Shown here: in pieces, positions 50,606 to 59,481 of the stretch | Position numbering within the stretch: position 1 is the stretch's first letter | How the letters are laid out: each line of letters starts with the position of its first letter | NCBI RefSeq assembly: GCF_003586285.1 | Contig: NZ_QUBR01000001.1 | Coordinates: forward strand, 1,240,001-1,304,000 | Direction of reading: 5' to 3' | DNA length: 64,000 nt | From: Aeromicrobium endophyticum | GTDB taxonomy: Bacteria; Actinomycetota; Actinomycetes; Propionibacteriales; Nocardioidaceae | Position numbers and translations under genes: made by a program | The notes under the pieces: model-generated | Told to the model about the DNA's origin: nothing | Databases searched by the model: none | Seen by the model: the letters and a program-made list of their open reading frames with translations, nothing else

Positions 50606-52606
50606 CTACAGCGACACGTCGGCGCGGCGACCGTCGCGATCGGCACGGTCGCAGTGCATCGTGCCATCGCTGTAGCGGACGCCGTCGGTGAAGCGCGCCT
50701 CGATCTGCCCCGAGCCGAACTGCTCGACGTACAGCCGCGAGTAGAGGCCGCCGAGCGCGAGCAGCTCGTCGTGGGTGCCCTGCTCGACGAGGTGCCCGTC
50801 CTCGAGGCCGAAGATGACGTCGGCGTTGTGGATGGTCGACAGGCGGTGGGCGATCGCGATGGTGGTGCGGTTGTGGGTCGCCCGCTCGAGCGCGTCCTGC
50901 ACGAGCCGCTCGGTCTCGGTGTCGAGGGCCGATGTCGCCTCGTCGAGGATCAGGATGCGCGGGTCCATCAGGAGCACCCGCGCGATCGCCAGGCGCTGCT
51001 TCTCGCCACCGCTGAGCCGGTAGCCGCGCTCGCCCGTGATGGTCTCGTAACCGTCGGCGAACGACAGGATGCGGTCGTGGATGTTGGCGTCGCGGGCAGC
51101 CTGCTCGATCTCGTCGGCGCTGGCGTCGGGCTTGGCATAGGCGATGTTGTCGCGGATCGAGCCGTGGAAGAGGTACGGCTCCTGCGTCACCATGCCGACG
51201 GCCTCGGCGACCGAGCCCATCGTCAGGTCACGGACGTCGGTGCCGTCGATCAGCACGGCGCCCTCGACGACGTCGTAGAACCGCGGCACGAGGTACGTCA
51301 TGGTGGTCTTGCCCGATCCGGACGGCCCGACGATCGCGGCGAGCTGGCCGGGCTCGACCGTCAGCGAGATGCCGTCGAGCGCCCAGCCCTGCTCGGGGGC
51401 CGGCTCGGTGCGGTCGATGCGCACGCCGGTGTCGCCGAAGCGGTCGCGCGAGACCGTGCCGCTGAGGCTGCGCGGCTCGGGATAGCGGAAGAAGACGTCA
51501 CGGAACTCGATCTCGCCGCGCAGGTCCTTCGGGTCGAGGGCCACGGCGCCGGGCCGCTCGGTGATCGCCGGCTCCAGGTCGAGGTACTCGAACAGCCGGC
51601 GGAACAGCGCCAGCGACGTCTGCACGTCGAGCGAGACGCGCATGAGCTGCAGCAGTGGCATCTGCAGCCGGGCCTGCAACGTCGTGAACGCCACCAGGGT
51701 GCCTGCGGTGAGGGCGCTGCTGCCCTGCAGCATCGTGCCCGCGACCAGGTAGATCAGGGCGGGAGTGATCGCGAAGAACGTCTGCACCGTCGCGAAGAAG
51801 GCGCGCCCCGTCATGGCCTGGTCGACCTGCAGGCGGGTCTGCTCGCGGTTGGCCTGCCGGTAGCGGTCGACCTCGGAGTCGGCCCGGTTGAACACCTTCG
51901 ACAGCAGGATGCCCGAGACGCTGAGCGCCTCCTCGGTGATCGCGGTCATCTCCGACAGCGACTCCTGCGTGCGGCGGGCCAGCCGCTGGCGACGCTTGCC
52001 GACCTGCAGCTGGATGTAGACGAACAGCGGCATCAGCACGAGCGTCAGCACGGTCAGCTGCCACGACAGGATGACCATCGACACGAACGCCGCGACGACC
52101 GTGACGCTGTTCTGCAGGATCGACGTGGCGGTGTCGGTCAGCACGGTGCGGACGCCGGCGACGTCGTTGGCCAGGCGCGACTGGATGGCGCCGGTCTTGG
52201 TGGCGGTGAAGAACGCCAGCTCCATCTTCTGCAGGTGGGCGAACAGGTCGCTGCGCAGGTCGGCCATCGCGGAGTTGCCGATCGTGGACGTCAGCCAGTT
52301 CTGGCCGATGCCGATCAGCGCCGTGACGATCGGGATGACGCACATGCCGGCCACGAGCCAGGCCAGCAGGTGCGTGCGGACGTCACCGTCCGGCGGGAAC
52401 AGCGCCTTGTCGAAGATCGCCTTGGTCAGGAACGGGACGATCGAGGTCAGGGCCGCCGCGGTGACGACGGCGACGGCCACGAACGCCATCTTGGTGCGGT
52501 ACGGGCGCAGCATCGCGGCGATACGGCCCAGGATCGGCGGGCCGCCGGCCTCGACCTCGCTCTGGCTCAGGTGCGTGACGGTAGGCCCGCTGTCGCCTCG
52601 CGCCAC
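50606..52606 (-). CDS. ABC transporter, fused permease/ATPase (exporter type)
   Basis: A 666-residue half-exporter. Six membrane segments (about 40-330) precede an ATP-binding domain with Walker A GPSGSGKTT, Q-loop VTQEPYLF, signature LSGGEKQRLAIARVLL, Walker B ILILDEATSAL and H-loop AHRLST. An unusual insertion (RSLSGTVSRDRFGDTGVRIDRTEPAPEQGW) precedes Walker A. It probably forms a homodimer exporting a lipid or drug. GTG 52606 is four bases after the YbaY-like gene, its operon partner. Confidence 0.93.
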   Translation of the reverse strand: MARGDSGPTVTHLSQSEVEAGGPPILGRIAAMLRPYRTKMAFVAVAVVTAAALTSIVPFLTKAIFDKALFPPDGDVRTHLLAWLVAGMCVIPIVTALIGIGQNWLTSTIGNSAMADLRSDLFAHLQKMELAFFTATKTGAIQSRLANDVAGVRTVLTDTATSILQNSVTVVAAFVSMVILSWQLTVLTLVLMPLFVYIQLQVGKRRQRLARRTQESLSEMTAITEEALSVSGILLSKVFNRADSEVDRYRQANREQTRLQVDQAMTGRAFFATVQTFFAITPALIYLVAGTMLQGSSALTAGTLVAFTTLQARLQMPLLQLMRVSLDVQTSLALFRRLFEYLDLEPAITERPGAVALDPKDLRGEIEFRDVFFRYPEPRSLSGTVSRDRFGDTGVRIDRTEPAPEQGWALDGISLTVEPGQLAAIVGPSGSGKTTMTYLVPRFYDVVEGAVLIDGTDVRDLTMGSVAEAVGMVTQEPYLFHGSIRDNIAYAKPDASADEIEQAARDANIHDRILSFADGYETITGERGYRLSGGEKQRLAIARVLLMDPRILILDEATSALDTETERLVQDALERATHNRTTIAIAHRLSTIHNADVIFGLEDGHLVEQGTHDELLALGGLYSRLYVEQFGSGQIEARFTDGVRYSDGTMHCDRADRDGRRADVSL

Positions 52607-52610
52607 GCGG

Positions 52611-52919
52611 TCAGTCCTCGATCTTGGTCAGCAGCACCGCAGGAGCGTCGTCGGTGACGGGGACGAGGTCGGTCGTGCCCCACACGCCGGCCTCGCCGCG
52701 CAGGGCCGCCCACAGGAACAGCGAGTCGGGGTCGGGCGCGAAGGCCGGGTCGGCGACGAGCGTGAACGCGGTCGGCAGGGCGTCCGACTCGATCGCCGTG
52801 CCCGCGAGCACCTCGCCCTCTCCGTCGACGAGCTTGATCGTGGCGATCGCGCCGGGCGGGAGCGAGACGCTCTCGCGGATGTCGACGGTGCCGGTGACGG
52901 TCAGGAGCTCGGATGCCAT
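52611..52919 (-). CDS. YbaY/YscW-like beta-barrel-fold small protein
   Basis: A 102-residue protein resembling the YbaY/YscW (lipoprotein chaperone) domain: TVTGTVDIRESVSLPPGAIATIKLVD, AFTLVADPA, and LFLWAALRGEAGVWGTTD. Unlike E. coli YbaY it has no signal peptide or lipobox, so it is probably cytoplasmic. TAGCCT (52926-52931) is six bases before ATG 52919. It is co-transcribed with the ABC exporter. Confidence 0.75.
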   Translation of the reverse strand: MASELLTVTGTVDIRESVSLPPGAIATIKLVDGEGEVLAGTAIESDALPTAFTLVADPAFAPDPDSLFLWAALRGEAGVWGTTDLVPVTDDAPAVLLTKIED

Positions 52920-52930
52920 GGTGACAGGCT

Positions 52931-53707
52931 ATGCCCGTGGCCGTGAGACGTCTTGTGCAGTTCGCATGGCTCGAGCTCCAGTCGTGCATGTTCGCGATCG
53001 CGGTGTTCGCCGGGCTGCTGGTCACGCACGTCGTGCCGCTGCCGATCGCGGCCTACGACGCGATGCTGCTGTGGTGCGTCGCGGTGACCCTGGCGTTCAA
53101 GGCACTGGGGCTCGAGACGTGGCGCGAGGTCGCGGTGATCGTCGCCTTCCACCTGTTGGGGCTCGGGCTCGAGCTGTTCAAGGTCAGCGTGGGCTCGTGG
53201 TCGTACCCGGGCGACGGCCTGACCAAGGTCGCGGGCGTCCCGCTGTACTCGGGCTTCATGTACGCCGCCGTCGGCTCGTACATCTGCCAGGCCTGGCGCC
53301 GCTTCGACCTGCGCGTCACCCGCTATCCGGCGGTGCCGACGACGCTGGTCGCGGTGGCCATCTACGCCAACTTCTTCACGCACCACTGGATCGTCGACCT
53401 GCGCGTGCCGCTGGCCGTCGTCGGCCTCGTCGTGCTGCGCCGCAGCGTCGTGCACTTCTCGGTCGGCGGTGCCCGCCTGCGCATGCCGCTCGCGCTGTCG
53501 TTCGTCCTGATCGGGCTGTTCCTGTGGATCGCCGAGAACCTGGCGACCTACCTCGGGGCGTGGCGGTATCCCGACCAGATCGACGTCTGGCAGTCGGTGC
53601 ACGCCTCCAAGATCGGGGCCTGGGCGCTGCTCGTGACGATGAGCTTCGTGCTCGTCGCCACGGTCAAGGCGCAAGAGGGGCGGCTGTACCACCGCTCGGA
53701 CGACTGA
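52931..53707 (+). CDS. DUF817 family membrane protein
   Basis: A 258-residue protein with about eight membrane segments matching DUF817. Motifs: FAWLELQSCMFAIAVF, KVSVGSWSYPG..TKVAGVPLYSGFMYAAVGSYICQAWRR, FFTHHWIVDLR and the C-terminal LYHRSDD. Function unknown. ATG 52931 starts in the same short intergenic gap as the divergent YbaY-like gene (11 bases between starts), so the two promoters overlap. Confidence 0.87.
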   Translation: MPVAVRRLVQFAWLELQSCMFAIAVFAGLLVTHVVPLPIAAYDAMLLWCVAVTLAFKALGLETWREVAVIVAFHLLGLGLELFKVSVGSWSYPGDGLTKVAGVPLYSGFMYAAVGSYICQAWRRFDLRVTRYPAVPTTLVAVAIYANFFTHHWIVDLRVPLAVVGLVVLRRSVVHFSVGGARLRMPLALSFVLIGLFLWIAENLATYLGAWRYPDQIDVWQSVHASKIGAWALLVTMSFVLVATVKAQEGRLYHRSDD

Positions 53708-53714
53708 GCGTGCG

Positions 53715-54554
53715 CTAGACGTTCGCCTCGGCGACGGCTTCGTCGTACGAGGTCGCGGGGCGTCCGAGCAGGCGCTCGACGTCGCCGCTGACGTGCTCGA
53801 GCTCGCCGTCGCGGATCGCGGTGTACGTGCTGACCCACGCGTCGACCTGCCAGTCGGGCGCTCCGTAGTGGGCGCGGCTCGCCCGGGCCTCGTCGAGGGT
53901 CTCGTCGACGAAGCTGAACGGACGTCCGGTGATGCGGCTCGTGATCTGCGCGACGTCGTCGAAGGTCAGCGCCTCGGGACCGGTCAGGTCGTACGTGCGG
54001 CCGACGTGGTCGCGGGGGTCCTGCAGCACGTGCGCGACGACGGCTCCGACGTCGCGCTGCGACACCGCCGCGACCCTGCCCTGGCCGGCGGGGCCGCGGA
54101 TGACGCCGTCGGCGTCGGCGAACTGGGGCAGGATCTCGGCGTAGAAGTTGTCGCGGACGAACGTCCAGTCGAGGCCGGACGCGCGGATGTGGTCCTCGGT
54201 GGCGCCGTGGTCACGGCCCAGCGTGAAGCCTGACGTGGCGGAGGCACCGACGAACGACAGGTAGACGATCTGCCGCACGCCGGCCCGTACCGCGGCATCG
54301 ACGAAGGAGCGGTGCTGGTCGAGACGGTCGGCGGCCTCGTGGCCCGACACCATGAAGACGGTGTCGACCCCTTCGAGCGCATCGACGCAGCCGTCGTCGC
54401 CGTACGAGGCGGTGCGGACGTCGGCGCCCGCCAGATGGGGGGCGCGGGCGGGGTCGCGCACGAGCAGCCGCACGGACGTGCCGGCGTCGGCGAGCAGGTG
54501 CGCGGCCGTGCCGCCGACGGCTCCGGTCGAACCGGTCAGGGCGATGATCGTCAT
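53715..54554 (-). CDS. NmrA/QorB-like NAD(P)-binding oxidoreductase
   Basis: A 279-residue atypical SDR. The Rossmann glycine motif IIALTGSTGAVGGTAAHLL, R-rich NADP loop (VRLLVRDPARAPHL) and GVRQIVYLSFVGAS, with YDLTGPEALTFDDVAQ later, match NmrA/QorB-type proteins (redox sensors or quinone reductases). The catalytic YxxxK is not evident. It stands alone between DUF817 (convergent) and an epimerase (divergent). Confidence 0.85.
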   Translation of the reverse strand: MTIIALTGSTGAVGGTAAHLLADAGTSVRLLVRDPARAPHLAGADVRTASYGDDGCVDALEGVDTVFMVSGHEAADRLDQHRSFVDAAVRAGVRQIVYLSFVGASATSGFTLGRDHGATEDHIRASGLDWTFVRDNFYAEILPQFADADGVIRGPAGQGRVAAVSQRDVGAVVAHVLQDPRDHVGRTYDLTGPEALTFDDVAQITSRITGRPFSFVDETLDEARASRAHYGAPDWQVDAWVSTYTAIRDGELEHVSGDVERLLGRPATSYDEAVAEANV

Positions 54555-54643
54555 GACCCGTGCAACCCGGGGGCATCGCCGGACATTCCGCGCGGAGCGA
54601 ACATCCCTGTCGGCGACGGCCGGGCAGTGCTTGGCTGAGGGAC

Positions 54644-55624
54644 ATGTATCGGATGCTCGTGCTCGGCGGAACCTCGTGGCTCGGCGGCCGCATCGCCCAC
54701 GAAGGGGTGGTCCGCGGCCACGACGTCACGTGCCTGGCGCGCGGTGAGTCCGGGCAGGCGCCCGCGGGGGCCACCTTCGTCCGCAGCGACCGGTCGCAGC
54801 CCGGTGCGTACGACGACGTCCTCGACCGCCGGTGGGACCTGGTCGTCGACCTGTCGCGCGAGCCTGGGCACGTGCGATCGGCGGTCGACGCCCTGGGCGG
54901 TGTCGCCTCGCACTGGACGTTCGTCTCGACCGGGTCGGTCTACGCCGACCAGAGCGTCCCGCTGACCGAGTCGTCGCCGCCGCTCGACGCCTTCGAGGGC
55001 GACGAGGCTCCGCCCGAGAAGTACGGCGAGGCCAAGGTGGCGTGCGAGCGGGCGGTCGCACGGCTGCGCCACCACCTGATCGTGCGGGCCGGGCTTATCG
55101 GCGGCCCCGGTGACCGCTCCGACCGCCTCGGCTACTACGTCTCCCGCCTCGCGCTCGCCGGCACGGACGACGTGCTGGTGCCGGACGTCGCGAGGCAGCC
55201 CATGCAGGTCGTCGACGTGCGTGACCTCGCGGCGTGGGTCGTGCGGGCGGCCGAGGAGCGAGCCACCGGTGTCGTCCACGGCGCCGGCGAGCCGACCACC
55301 GTCGGCGCGATCATCGACGCGTCGGCCGCTGTCGCGGGCTCGACGGGCCGTCGGGCGCCGGCGTCGCCGGGCTGGCTGCTCGACCACGACGTCCAGCAGT
55401 GGATGGGGCCGCGGTCGCTGCCGCTGTGGCTGCCGCCGACCCACCACGGCATGGGCCTGATGGACGACACGCGCGCGCTCGAGCTCGGCCTGCGCCGGCG
55501 TCCGCTCGCCGAGACGCTGGCGGACGTCCTCGCCGACGAGCGCCAGCGCGGTCTCGACCGACCGCGCCGGGCCGGCCTGAGCCGTGAGGACGAGCTCGCG
55601 CTGCTGGCAGACCTCAGGCCTTGA
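54644..55624 (+). CDS. NAD-dependent epimerase/dehydratase-like protein
   Basis: A 326-residue extended SDR. The Rossmann motif is [28 protein letters not shown] and [12 protein letters not shown] give the catalytic Y-x3-[20 protein letters not shown] fits the substrate side. The preceding SD GAGGG is close to ATG 54644; ATG 54653 is an alternative. It resembles reductases/epimerases with unknown substrate. Its end overlaps the copper ATPase gene on the other strand by 11 bases. Confidence 0.85.
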   Translation: MYRMLVLGGTSWLGGRIAHEGVVRGHDVTCLARGESGQAPAGATFVRSDRSQPGAYDDVLDRRWDLVVDLSREPGHVRSAVDALGGVASHWTFVSTGSVYADQSVPLTESSPPLDAFEGDEAPPEKYGEAKVACERAVARLRHHLIVRAGLIGGPGDRSDRLGYYVSRLALAGTDDVLVPDVARQPMQVVDVRDLAAWVVRAAEERATGVVHGAGEPTTVGAIIDASAAVAGSTGRRAPASPGWLLDHDVQQWMGPRSLPLWLPPTHHGMGLMDDTRALELGLRRRPLAETLADVLADERQRGLDRPRRAGLSREDELALLADLRP

Positions 55625-57803
55625 ACCGCCGCAGGCGCAGGCTGTTGGTGACCACGAAGACGCTGCTGAACGCCATGGCGAGCCCCGCGATCAGGGGGTT
55701 GAGCAGTCCGAAGGCAGCCAGCGGGATCGCCGCGACGTTGTAGGCGAATGCCCAGAACAGGTTGCCCTTGATGGTGCGCAGCGTCGCCCGCGACAGGCGG
55801 ACGGCGTCGACCGCGGTGGCCAGGTCGCCCTTGACGAGCGTCAGGTCGGACGCCTCGATGGCCACGTCGGTGCCGGTACCCATCGCGATGCCGAGGTCGG
55901 CCGCGGCGAGGGCAGCCGCGTCGTTGACGCCGTCGCCGACCATCGCGACGGCGCGTCCCTCGGCCTGCAGGTCGTGGACGACGCGCAGCTTGTCGGCGGG
56001 CGTCACGTCGGCGACGACGCGGTCGATGCCGACGTCCGCGGCGACGGCCTCCGCCACCGCGCGGGCGTCACCCGTCAGCAGGATCGGCTCGAGGCCCAGC
56101 GAGCGCAGGTCGGCCACCGCCTGCCGCGACGTGGGCTTGACGGTGTCGGCGACCGTGACGGTGCCGCGGTGCTCGCCGTCCCAGGCGACGGCGACGGTGG
56201 TCGCAGACGGTGCTGCTGCGTCCGGCACCGCGATGCCGCGGTCGCGCAACCACGACGGACGGCCGATCATCGCGTCGCGGCCGCCCACGACGCCGCTCAC
56301 CCCGAGGCCGGCGTGGTTGGCGAACGACTCCACGGGAGCGGGATCGGCGAGACGGGCGACGGCGCGGGCGACGGGGTGCTCCGACGCGTGCTCGAGCGAT
56401 GCCGCGACCAGCCGCAGCTCGTCGTCGTGGACGCCGGGGACGGGGTCGACCGACGAGACGCTCATCTCGCCCGTGGTGACGGTGCCGGTCTTGTCGAGCA
56501 GCACGGTGTCGATCGCCCGCGTCGACTCCAGCACCTGCGGTCCCTTGATCAGGATGCCGAGCTGGGCGCCACGGCCCGTGCCGACCATCAGCGCCGTGGG
56601 CGTGGCCAGGCCGAGCGCGCACGGGCAGGCGATGATCAGCACCGCGACGGCGGCCGTGAACGCCTGCGTCCACGTGGCGCCGGTGACGACCCACGCCGCG
56701 AGCGTGACCAGCGAGAGGCCGATGACGGCGGGCACGAAGACCGACGACACCCGGTCGGCCAGGCGCTGCACCTCGGCCTTGCCCTCCTGGGCCTGCTCGA
56801 CCAGTCGCGCCATCTGGGCCAGGCGGGTCTCGGACCCGACGGCGGTCGCGCGCACCACCAAGCGTCCGTCGTGGTTGACCGTGGCCCCCGTGACGACGGT
56901 GCCCGGGCCGACGTCGACCGGCACGGACTCGCCCGTCAGCATCGACTCGTCGACGGACGACGTGCCGTCGTCGACGACGCCGTCGGTCGCGATCTTCTCG
57001 CCCGGACGCACCACGAACCGGTCGCCCTCGTGCATCTGCTCGAGGGCGACCGTGTGCTCGTGCCCGTCGCGCAGCACCGTCACGTCGCGGACGCCGAGAT
57101 CCATGAGGGCGCGCAGGGCCGCGCTCGAGCGCGTCTTGGCGCTGGCCTCGAGGTAGTGGCCGGCCAGGATGAACACCGTGACGGCGGCCGCGACCTCGAG
57201 GTAGATCTCGTCGTGCCCGGTGTCGGTGGGCAGCAGCGAGAAGTGCATCGTCATGCCGGTCATGCCCGCGTCGCCGAAGAACAGCGCCCACAGCGACCAG
57301 AGCCAGGCCGCGCCCACGCCGACGCTGACGAGGGTGTCCATCGTGACCGCGCCGTGGCGGATGTTGACCCAGGCGGCTCGGTGGAACGGGTAGGCGCCCC
57401 ACACGACGACCGGCGTCGCGAGGGCCAGCGCGAGCCACTGCCAGTGATCGAACTGCCACGCCGGCACCATCGACAGCAGCACGACCGGCAGCGCCAGCGC
57501 GGCCGACACCCGCAGCCGCCGCAGCATCGCCGCCGCGCCGTGCAGGCCACCCTGCTCGTGCTCGCCCTCAGAGCCGACTGTGCCCCCTGAGCCTGTCGAA
57601 GGGACAGTCGCCGAGTAGCCCGTCGCCGCCACCGCGTCGATGACCGACTGCACCTCGACGTCGTCGCCGAGCTGCACCGTGGCCTTCTCGGTGGCGTAGT
57701 TGACCGTCGCCTCGACGCCGTCGAGACGGTTGAGCTTCTTCTCGACCCGGGCGGCGCACGACGTGCAGGTCATCCCGGCGATGTCGAGCCGGACGGTGCT
57801 CAT
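55614..57803 (-). CDS. copA: Copper-translocating P-type ATPase
   Basis: A 729-residue Cu+ exporter. An N-terminal heavy-metal domain (GMTCTSC, C13/C16) is followed by membrane helices with CPC (393-395), the phosphorylation motif DKTGT (D437), TGES and [10 protein letters not shown]. The linker between domain and first helix (66-85) contains STGSGG, encoded by a dispersed repeat. It overlaps copZ by ATGA and is the distal gene of a csoR-led copper operon. Confidence 0.95.
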   Translation of the reverse strand: MSTVRLDIAGMTCTSCAARVEKKLNRLDGVEATVNYATEKATVQLGDDVEVQSVIDAVAATGYSATVPSTGSGGTVGSEGEHEQGGLHGAAAMLRRLRVSAALALPVVLLSMVPAWQFDHWQWLALALATPVVVWGAYPFHRAAWVNIRHGAVTMDTLVSVGVGAAWLWSLWALFFGDAGMTGMTMHFSLLPTDTGHDEIYLEVAAAVTVFILAGHYLEASAKTRSSAALRALMDLGVRDVTVLRDGHEHTVALEQMHEGDRFVVRPGEKIATDGVVDDGTSSVDESMLTGESVPVDVGPGTVVTGATVNHDGRLVVRATAVGSETRLAQMARLVEQAQEGKAEVQRLADRVSSVFVPAVIGLSLVTLAAWVVTGATWTQAFTAAVAVLIIACPCALGLATPTALMVGTGRGAQLGILIKGPQVLESTRAIDTVLLDKTGTVTTGEMSVSSVDPVPGVHDDELRLVAASLEHASEHPVARAVARLADPAPVESFANHAGLGVSGVVGGRDAMIGRPSWLRDRGIAVPDAAAPSATTVAVAWDGEHRGTVTVADTVKPTSRQAVADLRSLGLEPILLTGDARAVAEAVAADVGIDRVVADVTPADKLRVVHDLQAEGRAVAMVGDGVNDAAALAAADLGIAMGTGTDVAIEASDLTLVKGDLATAVDAVRLSRATLRTIKGNLFWAFAYNVAAIPLAAFGLLNPLIAGLAMAFSSVFVVTNSLRLRRFKA
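57585..57603. repeat. Short dispersed palindromic repeat, copy 2
   Basis: CCCTGAGCCTGTCGAAGGG, inverse of the element at 29807. It lies in copA in the flexible linker after the metal-binding domain and is read in frame as PSTGSG. Confidence 0.6.
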
Positions 57804-58012
57804 GCGAGCTCGTACCCCGCCTCGTCGACGGCCCGCGTGACGTCGTCGAGCGGCAGCGGATCGCGGCTCTCGACCGTCACGTCTGACGTGCCGCCGGCCG
57901 CCAGGTCGATCGTGACCCCGGTGACCCCGTCGAGGGTGGTGAGCTCTTCGGTCACGGCCTTCACGCAGTGCTCGCAGGTCATGCCGGTGACGCGGTAGGT
58001 GTGGGTGGTCAT
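57800..58012 (-). CDS. copZ: Copper chaperone CopZ
   Basis: A 70-residue heavy-metal-associated domain: [18 protein letters not shown] with the copper-binding CxxC and a second half [13 protein letters not shown]. It carries Cu+ to CopA. ATG 58012 has AAGGAG six bases upstream; the earlier ATG 58027 would add five residues. It lies between csoR and copA and overlaps copA by four bases. Confidence 0.93.
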   Translation of the reverse strand: MTTHTYRVTGMTCEHCVKAVTEELTTLDGVTGVTIDLAAGGTSDVTVESRDPLPLDDVTRAVDEAGYELA

Positions 58013-58023
58013 GTCGGTCTCCT

Positions 58024-58323
58024 TCACGAACGGACCAGGCGCGCGATGGCGTCGGACGCTTCCTTGATCTTCTGGTCGGACTCGGCACCACCGGCGCGGG
58101 CGGCGTCGACGACGCAGTGGCTCAGGTGCTCGTCGAGCAGCTTGAGCGCGACGGCCTCCAGCGCCTTGGTCGTCGCCGAGACCTGGGTCAGCACGTCGAT
58201 GCAGTAGGTGTCGTCCTCGACCATCCGGGTCAGCCCGCGCACCTGCCCCTCGACGCGCTTGAGTCTCTTGAGCACGGCGGTCTTGTCGTCGCTGTAGCCG
58301 GGGGTGGTGTGGTGGTCGGTCAT
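58024..58323 (-). CDS. csoR: Copper-sensing repressor CsoR
   Basis: A 99-residue CsoR/RcnR-family repressor: [30 protein letters not shown] with the Cu(I) ligands C41, H66 and C70 (DEHLSHCVV), the C-H-C pattern of copper sensors. Cu+ releases it from the operator at 58844-58864. ATG 58323 overlaps the DUF305 stop. The basic helix-bundle length is typical. Confidence 0.94.
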   Translation of the reverse strand: MTDHHTTPGYSDDKTAVLKRLKRVEGQVRGLTRMVEDDTYCIDVLTQVSATTKALEAVALKLLDEHLSHCVVDAARAGGAESDQKIKEASDAIARLVRS

Positions 58324-58835
58324 CCGAGGAGGCCTTTCATGGTCGCGATCTCCTTCTCCTGCGAGTCGACGATCGCTTGGGCGAGCTTCTTGGCGTCGGC
58401 GTCCTTGCCGTTTGCCAGCTCGGTGCGGGCCATCGTGACCGCACCCTCGTGGTGGGCGATCATCATGGTCAGCCAGGCCCGGTCGAAGGCCGTTCCCGCG
58501 AGTGTGCCGAGCTCGGTCATGTCGGCATCGCTCATCATCCCGTCGCCCATGTCGTGACCGCCGTGGGAGGTAGACGCGTCCCAGTCGTCGAGCCACTCCT
58601 TCATGATCGCGATCTCCGGGGCCTGTGCCGTTCGGATCTGCGCGGCGAGCGCCGTGACGTCGGCCGAGGCGTCGGCACCCTTGGCAAGGTCCGCCATTTC
58701 GACGGCCTGCTGGTGGTGAGGCACCATCTGCTGCGCGAAGGCGACGTCGGCGTCGTTGTGGTCGGCGCCGGACGAGCTACAGGCCGCTGCAAGCACGAGC
58801 GGAAGGGCGGCCAGCATCGCCATGATCCTGTTCAT
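58320..58835 (-). CDS. DUF305 copper-associated lipoprotein
   Basis: A 171-residue lipoprotein: signal ending LVLAAAC (C19), then a DUF305 four-helix bundle with FAQQMVPHHQQAVEMADLA and MMIAHHEGAVTMARTEL, whose HH and M residues likely bind metal. A linker GGHDMGDGMM is His/Met rich. It is first in the copper operon, directly downstream of the CsoR operator. Role in copper sequestration is inferred. Confidence 0.88.
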   Translation of the reverse strand: MNRIMAMLAALPLVLAAACSSSGADHNDADVAFAQQMVPHHQQAVEMADLAKGADASADVTALAAQIRTAQAPEIAIMKEWLDDWDASTSHGGHDMGDGMMSDADMTELGTLAGTAFDRAWLTMMIAHHEGAVTMARTELANGKDADAKKLAQAIVDSQEKEIATMKGLLG

Positions 58836-58843
58836 GTCGCCCA

Positions 58844-58864
58844 GCATACCCCTAGGGGGTATGC
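58844..58864. promoter_or_regulatory. CsoR operator
   Basis: Perfect inverted repeat GCATACCCC-TAG-GGGGTATGC (9+3+9), matching the pseudo-palindromic GC-tract operators of CsoR repressors. It lies nine bases upstream of the DUF305 start and 41 bases upstream of the thioesterase start on the other strand. Confidence 0.9.
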
Positions 58865-58904
58865 GGTTCATCTCGGATGGGGCGCCGCCGCCTAGTCTGT
58901 GTTC

Positions 58905-59342
58905 ATGAGCGAGATTCCCGGACTCGACGGCGTGCTCGGCGTCGAGCACCTCGAGGCAGGTCCCGACAAGGTCGTCGTCAGGTTCACCATCGGCGAGGCG
59001 CACTTGCAGCCCTTCGGCATCCCGCACGGCGGCGTCTACTGCGCGGTGCACGAGTCGACGGCGAGCACGGGCGGCATGATCTGGCTCAACGAGACGGGCC
59101 AGGGCGTCGTGGTCGGCACCAACAACTCCACCGACTTCCTCCGGCAGGGCAAGGTCGGCGACGTCATCACCGTCACGGCGACGCCCATCCACCGGGGACG
59201 CAGCCAGCAGCTGTGGCACCTCGACTCCGTCGACCAGGACGGGCGGCTGATGGCCCAGGGCCAGGTACGGCTGGCCAACCTCGACCGTGAGCTCCCGCCC
59301 GAGGCGTGGGCCGCTTTCGCGAGGAAGGACAAGCAGCCCTGA
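58905..59342 (+). CDS. PaaI family hot-dog thioesterase
   Basis: A 145-residue hot-dog thioesterase: HLQPFGIPHGGVYCAVHESTAS is the family core with the catalytic D/E-type acidic residue (E) in the long helix, and GRLMAQGQVRL ends the sheet. It hydrolyses acyl-CoA, with substrate unknown. ATG 58905 lies six bases after TAGTCT (58893-58898). It is divergent from the copper operon and upstream of the serA riboswitch. Confidence 0.88.
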   Translation: MSEIPGLDGVLGVEHLEAGPDKVVVRFTIGEAHLQPFGIPHGGVYCAVHESTASTGGMIWLNETGQGVVVGTNNSTDFLRQGKVGDVITVTATPIHRGRSQQLWHLDSVDQDGRLMAQGQVRLANLDRELPPEAWAAFARKDKQP

Positions 59343-59351
59343 GGCTGCCGC

Positions 59352-59357
59352 TAGACT
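59352..59357 (+). promoter_or_regulatory. -10 element of the serA transcript
   Basis: TAGACT would place the start of transcription at about 59364, right at the first paired bases of the riboswitch. Confidence 0.55.
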
Positions 59358-59363
59358 GAGGCC

Positions 59364-59445
59364 AAGCAGCCGCAACTGGCGTTGAGGTGGGTACCACCGG
59401 GGAGCGCTGCGATCCATCGACATCGGGACCGTTCGCCTGGGCCCC
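59364..59445 (+). ncRNA. ZTP riboswitch (pfl motif) upstream of serA
   Basis: The conserved blocks of the ZTP (Z-nucleotide) riboswitch are all present in order: GCAGC then AACTGGCG (59375-59382), AGGTGGG-TACC-ACCGGGGAGCG (59385-59406), closing GCTGC, a variable spacer, and the 3' pseudoknot block CCGTTCGCCTGGGC (59429-59442). A following hairpin GTCAGC...GCTGAC (59449-59467) sits just before the SD GGAGG, so translation control is likely. ZTP signals 10-formyl-tetrahydrofolate shortage; activating serine synthesis would restore one-carbon units. Confidence 0.92.
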
Positions 59446-59481
59446 ACGTCAGCCGAGTTCCGCTGACTGGAGGCACCAGAG

